A stretch of 64,000 nucleotides of DNA from Mesorhizobium_K quangtriensis. Lineage in GTDB: Bacteria; Pseudomonadota; Alphaproteobacteria; Rhizobiales; Rhizobiaceae. Positions 7,865 to 15,552 of this stretch are shown in pieces. A program made the position numbers and the translations under genes. The notes beneath the pieces were generated by a model, which was not told the origin of the DNA, made no database searches, and was given only the letters and a program-made list of their open reading frames with translations. The DNA lies in NCBI RefSeq assembly GCF_040081925.1, contig NZ_JBEBMF010000001.1, positions 558,001 to 622,000 of the forward strand. Direction: 5' to 3'. The stretch's first letter is position 1; every line of letters starts with the position of its first letter.

Positions 7865-8932
7865 TTATTGCGCCTGGAGCATTTCTGTCCAGATGTCCTG
7901 CATCTTCTTGTCGAGATCGGCGTCCGGCGACGGGTAGGGCTGTGCGCGGGCCAGGAAGCCCGGCTGCTCGTCGAAACGCAGCGTCTTCTTTTCCTCAGCG
8001 CTCAGCGCCGCTTTGGTGCTGGCGGGCATGCCCCAGTAGCATGACGAGGTGGCGAGGCGTGCCTGGCCCTCGGGGCTCATGATGTACTGGATGAACTTGA
8101 GCGCCAGATCCTTGTTTTTGGAGGCCTCGAACATGGCGAGCGCTTGCGACCAGAGCACAGCGCCTTCCTTCGGAATCGAGAAGTCGAGCGCCGGGTTCTC
8201 CTTGGCGAGACCCGCCGTCACCCATTCGCCGCCGCCGACGAGGATATCGACCTCGCCGGTCGCGAGCGCCGTCTGGCTGGCGGTGACCTCGCCGACCAGC
8301 TTGGCGTTGGCCTTCATCTTCATCAGTTCGTCGCGGATGGCCGGCAGGTCGGCTTCGGTCAGCTTGGCGGTTTCCTTGCCGAGCGCCAGCGCCGCCATGC
8401 CGATGACCGGTAGGTAGTAGTCATAGATCGCGATGCGGCCCCTGTATTTCTCGTCGGTCAGCGACGCCAGCGACTGCATGTCGGCCGGATCAACCTTCGT
8501 GTTGTTGAAGCCGATCGTGTTGTAGCCGAACTTTTCCGTGATGCCGTAGCGCTTGCCGTTGACGACCGTTGAGCCGTCCATCTTCACTTCCGGGAAGATG
8601 TCGGCGATCGGCAATTGGTCCTCGGGCAGTTCCGCGAACAGGCCCTTCTCGACGCCGCGCGGGATGTCGATCGTGTCGATCACCATGACATCCCAGTCGC
8701 CGGGCTGCGACTGCTCGACGATTGCGAGGCCCGCGCCGGTGCCTTCGAATTCCTTGACGTTGACCTTGACGTTGTTGGCCTCCTCGAAGGGCTGCAGCAG
8801 CGCCGGGTCGGCGTGATCGCACCAGATCAGCGCGTTGAGCTCCTGAGAAAGAGCGGGCGATGCGGCGAACAAGGCGACTGTCGCCGCGGCGAGCGCTGAC
8901 GCGCGGACATGCTTCCTAAGGATGGACTTCAT
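7865..8932 (-). CDS. Periplasmic solute-binding protein of polyamine-type ABC importer
   Basis: A 355-residue extracellular solute-binding protein of the PotD/PotF (family 1) type. Residues 1-29 form a Sec signal peptide with a basic start, a hydrophobic core and cleavage near ASPALSQ. The mature protein has the two-lobe pattern of this family (LNALIWCDHADPALLQPFEE near the N-terminus, ILVGGGEWVTAG in the middle, SPEGQARLATSSCYWG near the C-terminus). It is the first gene of the five-gene operon and diverges from a TetR gene 91 bases away. That regulator probably controls it (inference). The ligand is unknown. Confidence 0.9.
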   Translation of the reverse strand: MKSILRKHVRASALAAATVALFAASPALSQELNALIWCDHADPALLQPFEEANNVKVNVKEFEGTGAGLAIVEQSQPGDWDVMVIDTIDIPRGVEKGLFAELPEDQLPIADIFPEVKMDGSTVVNGKRYGITEKFGYNTIGFNNTKVDPADMQSLASLTDEKYRGRIAIYDYYLPVIGMAALALGKETAKLTEADLPAIRDELMKMKANAKLVGEVTASQTALATGEVDILVGGGEWVTAGLAKENPALDFSIPKEGAVLWSQALAMFEASKNKDLALKFIQYIMSPEGQARLATSSCYWGMPASTKAALSAEEKKTLRFDEQPGFLARAQPYPSPDADLDKKMQDIWTEMLQAQ

Positions 8933-8969
8933 CGTGAGGCTCCCATTGCCATTTTGGCTGTTGGGAAAA

Positions 8970-8997
8970 AACTGAACCAGTTCTAAACTTGAGTCAA
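8970..8997. promoter_or_regulatory. Candidate TetR operator(s) between importer and regulator genes
   Basis: The divergent gap contains two short inverted repeats: AACTG-aac-CAGTT (8970-8982) and TTGA-g-TCAA (8989-8997). On the minus strand the second includes TTGACT, a possible -35 element for the importer operon. TetR-family repressors often bind such sites between their own gene and the target. Arms of only 4-5 bp make this weak evidence. Confidence 0.35.
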
Positions 8998-9023
8998 TTC
9001 CAAAATCAGTGCAGTGTTACCCA

Positions 9024-9647
9024 ATGAGCGGGTTGCGCGAGAGACAGAGAGCTGACCGGCACCGCCGCATCCTGGAGGCGGGCGCCTCGCTGTTTCGCCA
9101 ATCCGGCTACGAGGGCGCTAAAATAGAGGCGATCGCTGCAGACGCCGGCGTCTCGGTCGGCACGATCTACAACTACTACCGAAACAAGGGTGACATCCTC
9201 GTCGCAATCGTATCGATGGAAGTGAACGAGGTGCTGAATGCCGGGCGCGGTGTCGTGGCGATGCCGCCGGCGAACGTCGCTGACGCGATCGATACGCTGA
9301 TCGGCATCTATATCGACCACGCACTGATCTACCTGTCGAAGGAGATGTGGCGTCAGGCAATGGCGACCTCGACACAGCAGCCCGACAGCCCTTTCGGCAA
9401 GACCTATACGGGGCTCGACCGGGGCCTCGCCGACCAGACCTGCGAACTGGTGGAGCGTCTGAGGGCGCTTGGCCTTGTGCGGCCCGACATGGATATCCGG
9501 TCCGCCGGACAGATCATCTTCAACAACATGAACATGATGTTCATCGAATTCGTGAAGGATGACGCCATGACGCTTGGCGACCTTCGCACCGCGATCCGCC
9601 GCCAGAACAAGGTCCTGGTCGACGCCATCGCGGCACGGGATGGATAG
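9024..9647 (+). CDS. TetR/AcrR-family transcriptional regulator
   Basis: About 207 residues. The N-terminal DNA-binding domain has the helix-turn-helix at about 34-55 (IEAIAADAGVSVGTIYNYYRNK), the most conserved TetR segment. The C-terminal ligand-binding helices are variable. I chose ATG at 9024; a GTG in frame at 9009 would add five residues. It is divergent from the polyamine-type importer operon and most likely represses it until ligand binds (inference from arrangement). It converges with the SRPBCC gene, ending 7 bases from that gene's stop. Confidence 0.88.
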   Translation: MSGLRERQRADRHRRILEAGASLFRQSGYEGAKIEAIAADAGVSVGTIYNYYRNKGDILVAIVSMEVNEVLNAGRGVVAMPPANVADAIDTLIGIYIDHALIYLSKEMWRQAMATSTQQPDSPFGKTYTGLDRGLADQTCELVERLRALGLVRPDMDIRSAGQIIFNNMNMMFIEFVKDDAMTLGDLRTAIRRQNKVLVDAIAARDG

Positions 9648-9654
9648 GGTCGAG

Positions 9655-10143
9655 TCAGAGCGTCTCTTCGGCGAGCGCCCGTTCGGTTTCGTTCCTTGGT
9701 TCGCCGACATTGGGCTCGCCTTTGCCCGTCAGAATGAGGGCACGCAGGCTGCCATTGATATAGGTGGTCCATCCCGCCGAGCAGGCCTCCCAGCATTCAT
9801 AGTCCGGAACGAGCCCGACATGGGTGAACGTCAGTTCGGCGCCTCCCTTTGCCGGGCGGATGTCGAACACGACCTCCGTACCCTTCCATTCGCTCTTGTC
9901 CTCGGTGAAGTTGAAATAGTTATCCACGATACTCCAGACGACTTTCTCGCCGGGAACCGACGTCTTGATCTTGATCGTGCAGCGGTGAATGTCTCGAAAG
10001 CGGTAGTTGAAGATATCGCCGGCCTTTTCGGACTTGCCCTTGATGTCTTCCGACCACCATCCCCGGACATTGATGACGGCGGCGTAGACCTCCGCCGGCT
10101 TGCGGTCGACGGTGAAGCGGGTGGTGAAGTTCTCTTGTGTCAT
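9655..10143 (-). CDS. SRPBCC/AHSA1-type protein (first of two)
   Basis: About 162 residues of the START/AHSA1 (activator of Hsp90 ATPase homologue) fold, with the typical pattern FTVDRKPAEVYAAV near the start and GAELTFTHVGLVPDYECWE near the end. I chose ATG at 10143, which follows AGGGAGAGC; the frame extends further upstream without conserved residues. These soluble hydrophobic-pocket proteins are often co-transcribed with ArsR regulators, as here, but their biochemical role is mostly unknown. The gap to the next SRPBCC gene is 25 bases. Confidence 0.8.
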   Translation of the reverse strand: MTQENFTTRFTVDRKPAEVYAAVINVRGWWSEDIKGKSEKAGDIFNYRFRDIHRCTIKIKTSVPGEKVVWSIVDNYFNFTEDKSEWKGTEVVFDIRPAKGGAELTFTHVGLVPDYECWEACSAGWTTYINGSLRALILTGKGEPNVGEPRNETERALAEETL

Positions 10144-10168
10144 GATGCTCTCCCTTTCAAGAGGTGCG

Positions 10169-10702
10169 TCAGGCCGGCAGCCGCCGGTCATATTCCTGTC
10201 TGAGTCTGCTCCACCGATCCCAGAACGGCTCGGTTTCATCGCCGCTCATGCGCGCGGCCAGCACGTCGAGATGCACATGCCAGCCCGGGCTGACGTTGAG
10301 CATGATCGACCGGTCCGGGATGCGGTGGTGCGTCACCGTCAGCAGGACCTTGTCGCCAGTCGGCTCCAGATCGAAGGTTACGCCGCCCGTGCTGCCCCAG
10401 GTGAAGGATAGCTTGCGCAGGAGTACAAGCTCGGTGATCTCGCTGCGCATGCTGTGTTCTTGGCGGATAGTGTCGGGACGCTTGCCGGGAGGCGTAGTCA
10501 GCTCGTCGTTGCGCCAGGTGAGCTCGAACGGCGCGCCGACCGAAAGTTGCATGTCGCCGGAGGCCAGCCATTTGCGGCGCAGGTCGCTTTCCGTCAGATA
10601 GGCCCAGACGCGCTCGACCGGCCCCGGCAGGACGCGCTTGATGGTCAGCGTCGTGGGTTCGGTCAGCACGCCGAATGCGCCCGGACTGCCGATATCGTTC
10701 AT
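10169..10702 (-). CDS. SRPBCC/AHSA1-type protein (second of two)
   Basis: 177 residues. The N-terminal LTIKRVLPGPVERVWAYLTE and the central GVTFDLEPTGDKVLLTVTHH are characteristic of the AHSA1-like SRPBCC superfamily. It overlaps the ArsR gene by 4 bases and precedes the first SRPBCC gene, giving an arsR-SRPBCC-SRPBCC operon. The two SRPBCC proteins are clearly diverged from one another, so this is not a recent duplication. Ligand unknown. Confidence 0.82.
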   Translation of the reverse strand: MNDIGSPGAFGVLTEPTTLTIKRVLPGPVERVWAYLTESDLRRKWLASGDMQLSVGAPFELTWRNDELTTPPGKRPDTIRQEHSMRSEITELVLLRKLSFTWGSTGGVTFDLEPTGDKVLLTVTHHRIPDRSIMLNVSPGWHVHLDVLAARMSGDETEPFWDRWSRLRQEYDRRLPA

Positions 10703-11067
10703 TCTTCATCTCCCTTTTTGGAATCGGTGCGCCGGCGTGCGTCTTCCTCGCGCAGCAGGCGGTCGAGTGCGTCGAGGCGGTCGGTCCAGAAGCGCTCGTA
10801 GAAGCCAAGCCATTCATGCGCGCTGGCAAGCGGCCCCGGCTCGAGCCGGCACATATGGATGCGACCGCGCACCTCGCGACGGATCAGGCCAGCAGCCTCC
10901 AGCGTCTTGATGTGCTTGGATGCGGCCGCGAGCGAGATCGCGAAAGGTTCGGCGAGCTGGCCGACTGTCTGTTCCCCATCCGCCAGCCGGCGCAGCATGC
11001 TGCGCCGCGTGGCGTCGCCGAGCGCGTGGAAGACGGGATCGAGTGCGGGAGCAAGATATTCAACCAT
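10699..11067 (-). CDS. ArsR-family winged-helix repressor
   Basis: About 122 residues. The winged helix-turn-helix is visible: LGDATRRSMLRRLADGEQTVGQLAEPF followed by the recognition helix SLAAASKHIKTLEAAGLI. The cysteine metal-binding motif of ArsR/SmtB metal sensors (ELCVCDL) is absent. It belongs to the non-metal group usually paired with AHSA1-type genes. ATG at 11067 lies inside a 24-bp palindrome; an in-frame GTG at 11085 is an alternative start. Ribosome-site evidence is weak for both. Autorepression through that palindrome is likely (inference). Confidence 0.85.
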   Translation of the reverse strand: MVEYLAPALDPVFHALGDATRRSMLRRLADGEQTVGQLAEPFAISLAAASKHIKTLEAAGLIRREVRGRIHMCRLEPGPLASAHEWLGFYERFWTDRLDALDRLLREEDARRRTDSKKGDEE

Positions 11068-11079
11068 AAAGTTGAATAT
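11056..11079. promoter_or_regulatory. ArsR operator palindrome overlapping start codon
   Basis: A perfect inverted repeat with 9-bp arms, ATATTCAAC-cataaa-GTTGAATAT, covers the ArsR start codon (complement of 11065-11067). The core TTCAAC recurs in a second palindrome just upstream. Spacing and symmetry fit a dimeric winged-helix repressor. Confidence 0.65.
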
Positions 11080-11098
11080 AGCCACACACTCTTAATAA

Positions 11099-11114
11099 TC
11101 AACCCATCGGTTGA
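11099..11114. promoter_or_regulatory. Second ArsR-type palindrome
   Basis: TCAACC-catc-GGTTGA, with 6-bp arms, lies 19 bases upstream of the first palindrome and shares the TCAAC half-site. It is also close to the convergent GNAT gene end. Two similar sites in tandem suggest cooperative binding. Confidence 0.55.
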
Positions 11115-11144
11115 ATGTTTTTGGAAGTGGGAACAGATTTGGTC

Positions 11145-11663
11145 TCAGCGCTCGAGCAGGATCGTCGGCGCACCGTGATAGGTCGTCTGTGCCTTTTCGC
11201 GATAACCGCACTTGCGGGCAACGGCCAGCGAGGCACCGTTCTCGGGATCGATGATGCACGCAGTCTTCTCGAAGCCCGGACGACCCTCTGCCCATGCGAG
11301 CATGGCCGTGACCACTTCGGTCGCGATTCCTCGACCCTGTGCCGTCGGGGCAAATATCCAGCCCGCCTCCGGTGTTCCTTCGAAGGATGGCGTGATGTCG
11401 CGCTTCATCTCATGGAAACCCGCCACGCCGATGAATTTTTGCGATGTGCGGTCCACCACGGTCCATAGGCCATAGCCGAGCAACTGCCACATGCCCGTGA
11501 TCAGCAGGAACCGGCCCCAGCTTTCCTCGCGGGTCCGGGCTTTTCCTCCGATGAAGCGCATGACGGCGGGGTCGGCCCACAGCGTCGCGTAGCTGTCGAA
11601 ATCGTCAAGCACGGGAAGCCTGAGGATCGTGCGTTCGGTTTCGATGCCTGGTGTTTCGGCCAT
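11145..11663 (-). CDS. GNAT N-acetyltransferase (RimJ/RimL-like)
   Basis: About 172 residues from ATG 11663. The N-terminal ETERTILRLPVLDDFDSYATLW is the standard opening of RimJ/RimL-type acetyltransferases. The acetyl-CoA loop follows EAGWIFAPTAQGRGIATE, and the C-terminal PENGASLAVARKCGYREK is the second signature. Substrate unknown; relatives modify ribosomal proteins or small amines. It stands alone between the ArsR regulatory region and a divergent membrane protein. Confidence 0.85.
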   Translation of the reverse strand: MAETPGIETERTILRLPVLDDFDSYATLWADPAVMRFIGGKARTREESWGRFLLITGMWQLLGYGLWTVVDRTSQKFIGVAGFHEMKRDITPSFEGTPEAGWIFAPTAQGRGIATEVVTAMLAWAEGRPGFEKTACIIDPENGASLAVARKCGYREKAQTTYHGAPTILLER

Positions 11664-11832
11664 TACATTCGTCCTGTGTCGGCACGGATTGTCGGAATTC
11701 TCGTCCCGGGTGGATAGGGCCAAGCTAGGTCTGCCTGCTGTCTGGCAGGAAATGGCAGCTATCGGCGTGCCGTTCGTCGTGGCAGTTTCTATCTATCGCA
11801 GGCAACCTCAAGCGAACGAGAGCCAGAGGACA

Positions 11833-12276
11833 ATGGACGTCGTCGATCTTCTTCTCGCCATCCTGCATCATTTCCTCGTCTTCACCCTCGCCGGCCTGCT
11901 GGCAGCCGAGCTGGCGCTGGTGCGCCCCGGTCTTTCGGGCTCGAACCTCGCTTTGCTCGGGCGCATAGACGGCGCTTATGGCGGCGTAGCGATGGCGGTG
12001 ATCGTGGTCGGCATCTGCCGGGTAATCTTCGGCCTCAAGGGCTGGGAATATTACCTGTCCAACCACGCCTTCTGGGGCAAGATGGTCGCCTTTGTGATCG
12101 TCGGCCTGCTTTCCATCCGGCCGACCCTGCGCATCCTGGCCTGGCGCAGGAGCGGTGCGGCGCCGGTTCCGGACGGCGAGATCGCCGCTGTCCGCTCCTG
12201 GATCAGGGGCGAGGTGTTTTTCCTCGCACTGGTGCTGGTGTTCGCCGCCGCCATGGCGCGCGGGATTGGCGCCTGA
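11833..12276 (+). CDS. DUF2214-family membrane protein
   Basis: 147 residues with four hydrophobic helices (about 3-25, 46-68, 84-102 and 126-146), matching the DUF2214 integral membrane family of unknown function. I chose ATG at 11833, preceded by AGAGGA; the frame is open further upstream, but that sequence does not look like a membrane protein. It is followed at once by a palindromic repeat and converges with nth. Confidence 0.75.
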   Translation: MDVVDLLLAILHHFLVFTLAGLLAAELALVRPGLSGSNLALLGRIDGAYGGVAMAVIVVGICRVIFGLKGWEYYLSNHAFWGKMVAFVIVGLLSIRPTLRILAWRRSGAAPVPDGEIAAVRSWIRGEVFFLALVLVFAAAMARGIGA

Positions 12277-12277
12277 A

Positions 12278-12321
12278 GCATGGTCCCGAAAAGTTGCATG
12301 ACTTTTCGGATAAGATCATGC
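12278..12321. repeat. Rhizobial-type short palindromic intergenic repeat
   Basis: A nested imperfect palindrome begins one base after the DUF2214 stop. The inner arms are CCGAAAAGT (12286-12294) and ACTTTTCGG (12301-12309), around TGCATG. The outer arms are GCATGGTC and GATCATGC, matching at 7 of 8 positions. The form resembles short repeats scattered in Mesorhizobium-like genomes. Between two convergent genes it could also act as a bidirectional terminator. Confidence 0.7.
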
Positions 12322-12332
12322 GTTCTTGCGGC

Positions 12333-13103
12333 TTAAGGCACAGCGCCCGGCGCAAGCTCCACCAGCGGTGCGGGAATATCGGTCGTCTTCTCCGCAGACT
12401 TGCAGATGTCGGCGATGACGCAGCGCTCGCATTCCGGCCGGCGCGCCTTGCAGACATAGCGCCCGTGCAGGATCAGCCAGTGGTGCGCGTGGCGCATGTA
12501 TTCCGGCGGGATGACACGAATAAGCCCTTCCTCGACCTGTTCCGGTGTCTTGCCCGGCGCGAGCCCGAGCCGGTTGCCGATCCGGAAAATATGCGTGTCG
12601 ACGGCCATCGTCGGCTGGCCGAAGGCCATGTTGAGCACGACATTGGCGGTCTTGCGGCCGACGCCCGGCAACTTGGTCAGTTCGTCGCGGTCGCCGGGAA
12701 CCTCTCCGCCATAGTCGCGGATAAGAGCCTCCGACAGGGCGATCACGTTCTTCGCTTTGTTGCGCCAGAGCCCGATCGTACGGATATGCTCGCCGACCTT
12801 CACCTCGCCGAGAGCAAGCATCTTCTGCGGCGTATCGGCTATCTTGAACAGTGCACGGGTCGCCTTGTTGACGCCGGCATCGGTCGCCTGCGCCGACAGC
12901 ACCACGGCAACCAGCAAGGTGAATGCGTTGACGTGCTCCAGTTCTCCCTTCGGCTCCGGCCGCTGGACAGCGAAGCGGCGGAAGATCTCATGCACCTCCG
13001 TCGGCGTGTAAAGCGAATAGGGCCTCACCGGGCGCGGCCGCCGCTTGGCGTTCGAACCGTCCCGTAGCGCGGGTGCGGCGGTTTTTCGCTTGGGCTTTTC
13101 CAT
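12333..13103 (-). CDS. nth: Endonuclease III
   Basis: A 256-residue bifunctional DNA glycosylase/AP lyase that removes oxidised pyrimidines in base excision repair. The helix-hairpin-helix is LPGVGRKTANVV (145-156) with catalytic Lys151. The catalytic Asp169 is in VDTHIFR. A 4Fe-4S cluster loop with spacing C-x6-C-x2-C-x5-C lies at 218, 225, 228 and 234. I chose ATG at 13103, behind AGAAGGG; starts at 13127 and 13136 would overlap the divergent DUF2244 gene. The N-terminal 30 residues are basic and rich in Lys/Arg, as in many alphaproteobacterial Nth proteins. Confidence 0.95.
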   Translation of the reverse strand: MEKPKRKTAAPALRDGSNAKRRPRPVRPYSLYTPTEVHEIFRRFAVQRPEPKGELEHVNAFTLLVAVVLSAQATDAGVNKATRALFKIADTPQKMLALGEVKVGEHIRTIGLWRNKAKNVIALSEALIRDYGGEVPGDRDELTKLPGVGRKTANVVLNMAFGQPTMAVDTHIFRIGNRLGLAPGKTPEQVEEGLIRVIPPEYMRHAHHWLILHGRYVCKARRPECERCVIADICKSAEKTTDIPAPLVELAPGAVP

Positions 13104-13125
13104 CGCCCTTCTATAATTATTCGCC

Positions 13126-13617
13126 ATGAGCGACACAAACGCGGCCGCGGCCGACGAACCGTTCTTTCAGGCTCTGTTGACCCCGCACCGTTCGCTGGGG
13201 CGGACTGGGTTCGCCATCCTGATGGGCGCGCTTCTCTTCGGCTGGCTCGTGACAGGGCTCTTCTTCCTGTCGCACGGAGCCTGGCCCATTTTTGGCTTTC
13301 TCGGCCTCGATGTCCTGCTCGTCTATGTCTGCTTCACGCTGAACTACCGGGCTGCCCGCGCCCGCGAGGAGGTTTCCGTCTCGCGAACGAGCCTCGACAT
13401 CCGCAAGATCGCCCCGTCGGGCCGCTCGGAGGATCATCACTTCAATCCGTTCTGGGCGAAATTCGCGGTGGCGCGTCACGACGAGATCGGCATCACCCGC
13501 ATGGCGGTCGAGGGGCAGGGGCGCTCGGTGTCGATCGGCGGGTTCCTCAACCCGGACGACCGCGAAAGCTTCGCCACCGCCTTCTCCCGCGCGCTGGCGA
13601 CGGCGAAAACGCGTTAG
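13126..13617 (+). CDS. DUF2244 membrane protein
   Basis: 163 residues with two transmembrane helices (about 29-48 and 52-72) followed by a soluble domain. The order and the conserved LTPHRSLGRTGF start match DUF2244, a proteobacterial family of unknown function. It diverges from nth with 22 bases between start codons, so the promoters overlap (TATAAT occurs at 13113-13118). Confidence 0.8.
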   Translation: MSDTNAAAADEPFFQALLTPHRSLGRTGFAILMGALLFGWLVTGLFFLSHGAWPIFGFLGLDVLLVYVCFTLNYRAARAREEVSVSRTSLDIRKIAPSGRSEDHHFNPFWAKFAVARHDEIGITRMAVEGQGRSVSIGGFLNPDDRESFATAFSRALATAKTR

Positions 13618-13687
13618 GCTGGGCGGCAGGAATCGGGTGGCGAAGGCTCCGGCGACATCGGATATTGGCGGACAAGGAGAGTCTGCC

Positions 13688-14581
13688 ATGAATGCCCATT
13701 CGTCCATCAAGCCCACAGCGGTGCTGAGCCGCGACGTCACCCCCGAAGGCGGCGACTACGAGATCGTCCGCCGGGTGATCGAGAAGATCAGCCTCGATTA
13801 TCGCGACCAACCATCGCTGGAGACGCTCGCCGACGATGTCGGACTGACGCCGACGGCGCTGCAGAAACTGTTCACGCGCTGGGCCGGCCTGTCGCCGAAG
13901 GCCTTCCTGCAGGCGGTCACCCTCGACCACGCACGCAGGATGCTCGACAGCGGCCTGCCTCTGCTCGAAACCTCGTTCGAGCTTGGCATGTCCGGCCCCG
14001 GCCGCCTGCACGATCTCTTCGTGACGCACGAGGCGATGTCGCCGGGCGACTACAAGACGCGCGGCGCGGGTCTCGTCATCCGCTACGGTTACCACATCTC
14101 GCCCTTTGGCCTCGCGCTGGTCATGGCGACCGATCGCGGCCTCGCCGGCCTCGCCTTCTGCGATCCGGGCGAGGAACGCGCTGCGTTCGCGGATATGTCC
14201 GGCCGTTGGCCGAACGCGTCCTTCGTCGAGGACATGGGCGCGACCGGCCCCTATGCGGCGCGCATTTTCAACCCCTCGCGCTGGCGCGCCGACCAGCCGC
14301 TGCATGTCGTGATGATCGGCACCGACTTCCAGGTTCGCGTCTGGCAGGCTCTGCTGCGCATCCCGATGGGCAAGGTGCGCAGCTACGGTGCGATCGCAGG
14401 CGAGATCGGCTCGCCGTCGGCCAGCCGCGCCGTGGGTGCCGCCAACGGTGCAAATCCGATCTCATTCGTTGTCCCCTGCCACCGCGCCATCGGCAAATCC
14501 GGCGATCTCACAGGCTACCACTGGGGCCTGACGCGCAAGCGCGCGATACTCGGCTGGGAGGCCGGCCAGCTTTCGGGCTAG
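13688..14581 (+). CDS. AraC-type HTH fused to methylated-DNA-protein cysteine methyltransferase (Ada-like, no N-terminal zinc domain)
   Basis: 297 residues from ATG 13688, preceded by AAGGAG. Residues about 23-125 form an AraC-type helix-turn-helix domain. Residues about 135-290 form an O6-methylguanine methyltransferase whose acceptor cysteine is in PCHR (C264), with GAANGANPISF before it and GYHWG after it. The enzyme transfers a methyl group from O6-methylguanine to its own cysteine. The N-terminal Ada domain, which senses methyl phosphotriesters through a zinc-bound Cys, is absent. This protein may repair and bind DNA but should not be switched on by phosphotriester methylation as E. coli Ada is. 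Confidence 0.9.
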   Translation: MNAHSSIKPTAVLSRDVTPEGGDYEIVRRVIEKISLDYRDQPSLETLADDVGLTPTALQKLFTRWAGLSPKAFLQAVTLDHARRMLDSGLPLLETSFELGMSGPGRLHDLFVTHEAMSPGDYKTRGAGLVIRYGYHISPFGLALVMATDRGLAGLAFCDPGEERAAFADMSGRWPNASFVEDMGATGPYAARIFNPSRWRADQPLHVVMIGTDFQVRVWQALLRIPMGKVRSYGAIAGEIGSPSASRAVGAANGANPISFVVPCHRAIGKSGDLTGYHWGLTRKRAILGWEAGQLSG

Positions 14582-14649
14582 TCACAAATCGCGGCTGGAA
14601 ATGGCCGGCCACAAGAGCTAGCTTCCCGGCCAGACTCGGGAGGCTGTTC

Positions 14650-15552
14650 TTGATCACTGTTGTAGGCTCCATCAATCTCGATCTCATCGCCAATGTCGAC
14701 CGGCTGCCTGCGCCCGGGGAAACCCTCCGCAGCAGCGGCTTCACCACCGCCCCCGGCGGCAAGGGCGCGAACCAGGCGCTCGCGGCGGCCCGCGCAGGTG
14801 GCGAAGTCCGCATGCTCGGCGCGGTCGGCCGTGACGGCTTCGCCACCGAGGCGCTTGCCTGTCTCAGGCAAGGCGGTGTTCAACTGTCGAGCGTGCGCGA
14901 GGCGGCGGCTGCGACCGGCATCGCGTTGATCTTCGTCGATGGAAAGGGCGAGAACGTCATCGTCATTGCCCCCGGCGCCAATGACACCGTGCTGCCCGGC
15001 GATCTTGCCCGTGCCGCTTTCCGCCAGGGCGAGGTCGTGCTGCTGCAGCTTGAGATCCCACTCGCGACGGTCGAGGCGACGCTTGCCGCCGTCGCTCAAA
15101 CCGGCGGCGTGAGCGTGCTGAACACAGCGCCTTTTCGTGCCGAGGCAGCCAAATTGCTTCCGATGGCGGATTTCGTCGTCGCGAACGAAACCGAGTTCGA
15201 TCTCTATGCCGATACATTGAAACTGGAAGGCGGTGACCGCAAGACCCGCATGGCCGATTTCACGAAACGCACCGGACGTACGGTCATCGTGACGCTGGGC
15301 GCAGATGGCGTGATCGCCGCCTCTCCGGAAGGCGAGCTTGCGGTTCCGGCGCTTGCCATCACGCCGGTCGATACGGTCGGCGCCGGCGACACCTTCTGCG
15401 GTTATCTCGGGGCCGGTCTGGCCGATGGCCTTTCCCTCGAACACGCGCTGCGCCGGGCCGCTGCCGCCGGCTCGCTGGCCTGCCTGAGCCCGGGTGCGCA
15501 GCCGGCCATCCCGCACGCGAAGGAAGTCGACGAGGCTCTGGCCGGCGCATGA
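14650..15552 (+). CDS. rbsK: Ribokinase (PfkB family)
   Basis: A 300-residue sugar kinase that phosphorylates ribose to ribose 5-phosphate. The start is TTG at 14650 behind GGGAGG; no ATG fits the conserved N-terminus ITVVGSINLDL. GGKGANQA (36-43) and DTVGAGDTF (241-249) are the two PfkB signatures, with catalytic base D247. The anion-hole region GAGD is intact. Its stop overlaps the DUF922 gene start. No ribose ABC transporter is adjacent, so related substrates such as nucleoside-derived sugars are possible. Confidence 0.9.
   Translation: MITVVGSINLDLIANVDRLPAPGETLRSSGFTTAPGGKGANQALAAARAGGEVRMLGAVGRDGFATEALACLRQGGVQLSSVREAAAATGIALIFVDGKGENVIVIAPGANDTVLPGDLARAAFRQGEVVLLQLEIPLATVEATLAAVAQTGGVSVLNTAPFRAEAAKLLPMADFVVANETEFDLYADTLKLEGGDRKTRMADFTKRTGRTVIVTLGADGVIAASPEGELAVPALAITPVDTVGAGDTFCGYLGAGLADGLSLEHALRRAAAAGSLACLSPGAQPAIPHAKEVDEALAGA

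Noticed and set aside
14206..14649. Upstream extension of the ribokinase frame
   Set aside because: It overlaps the methyltransferase gene in another frame; a TTG start with GGGAGG fits the conserved N-terminus.
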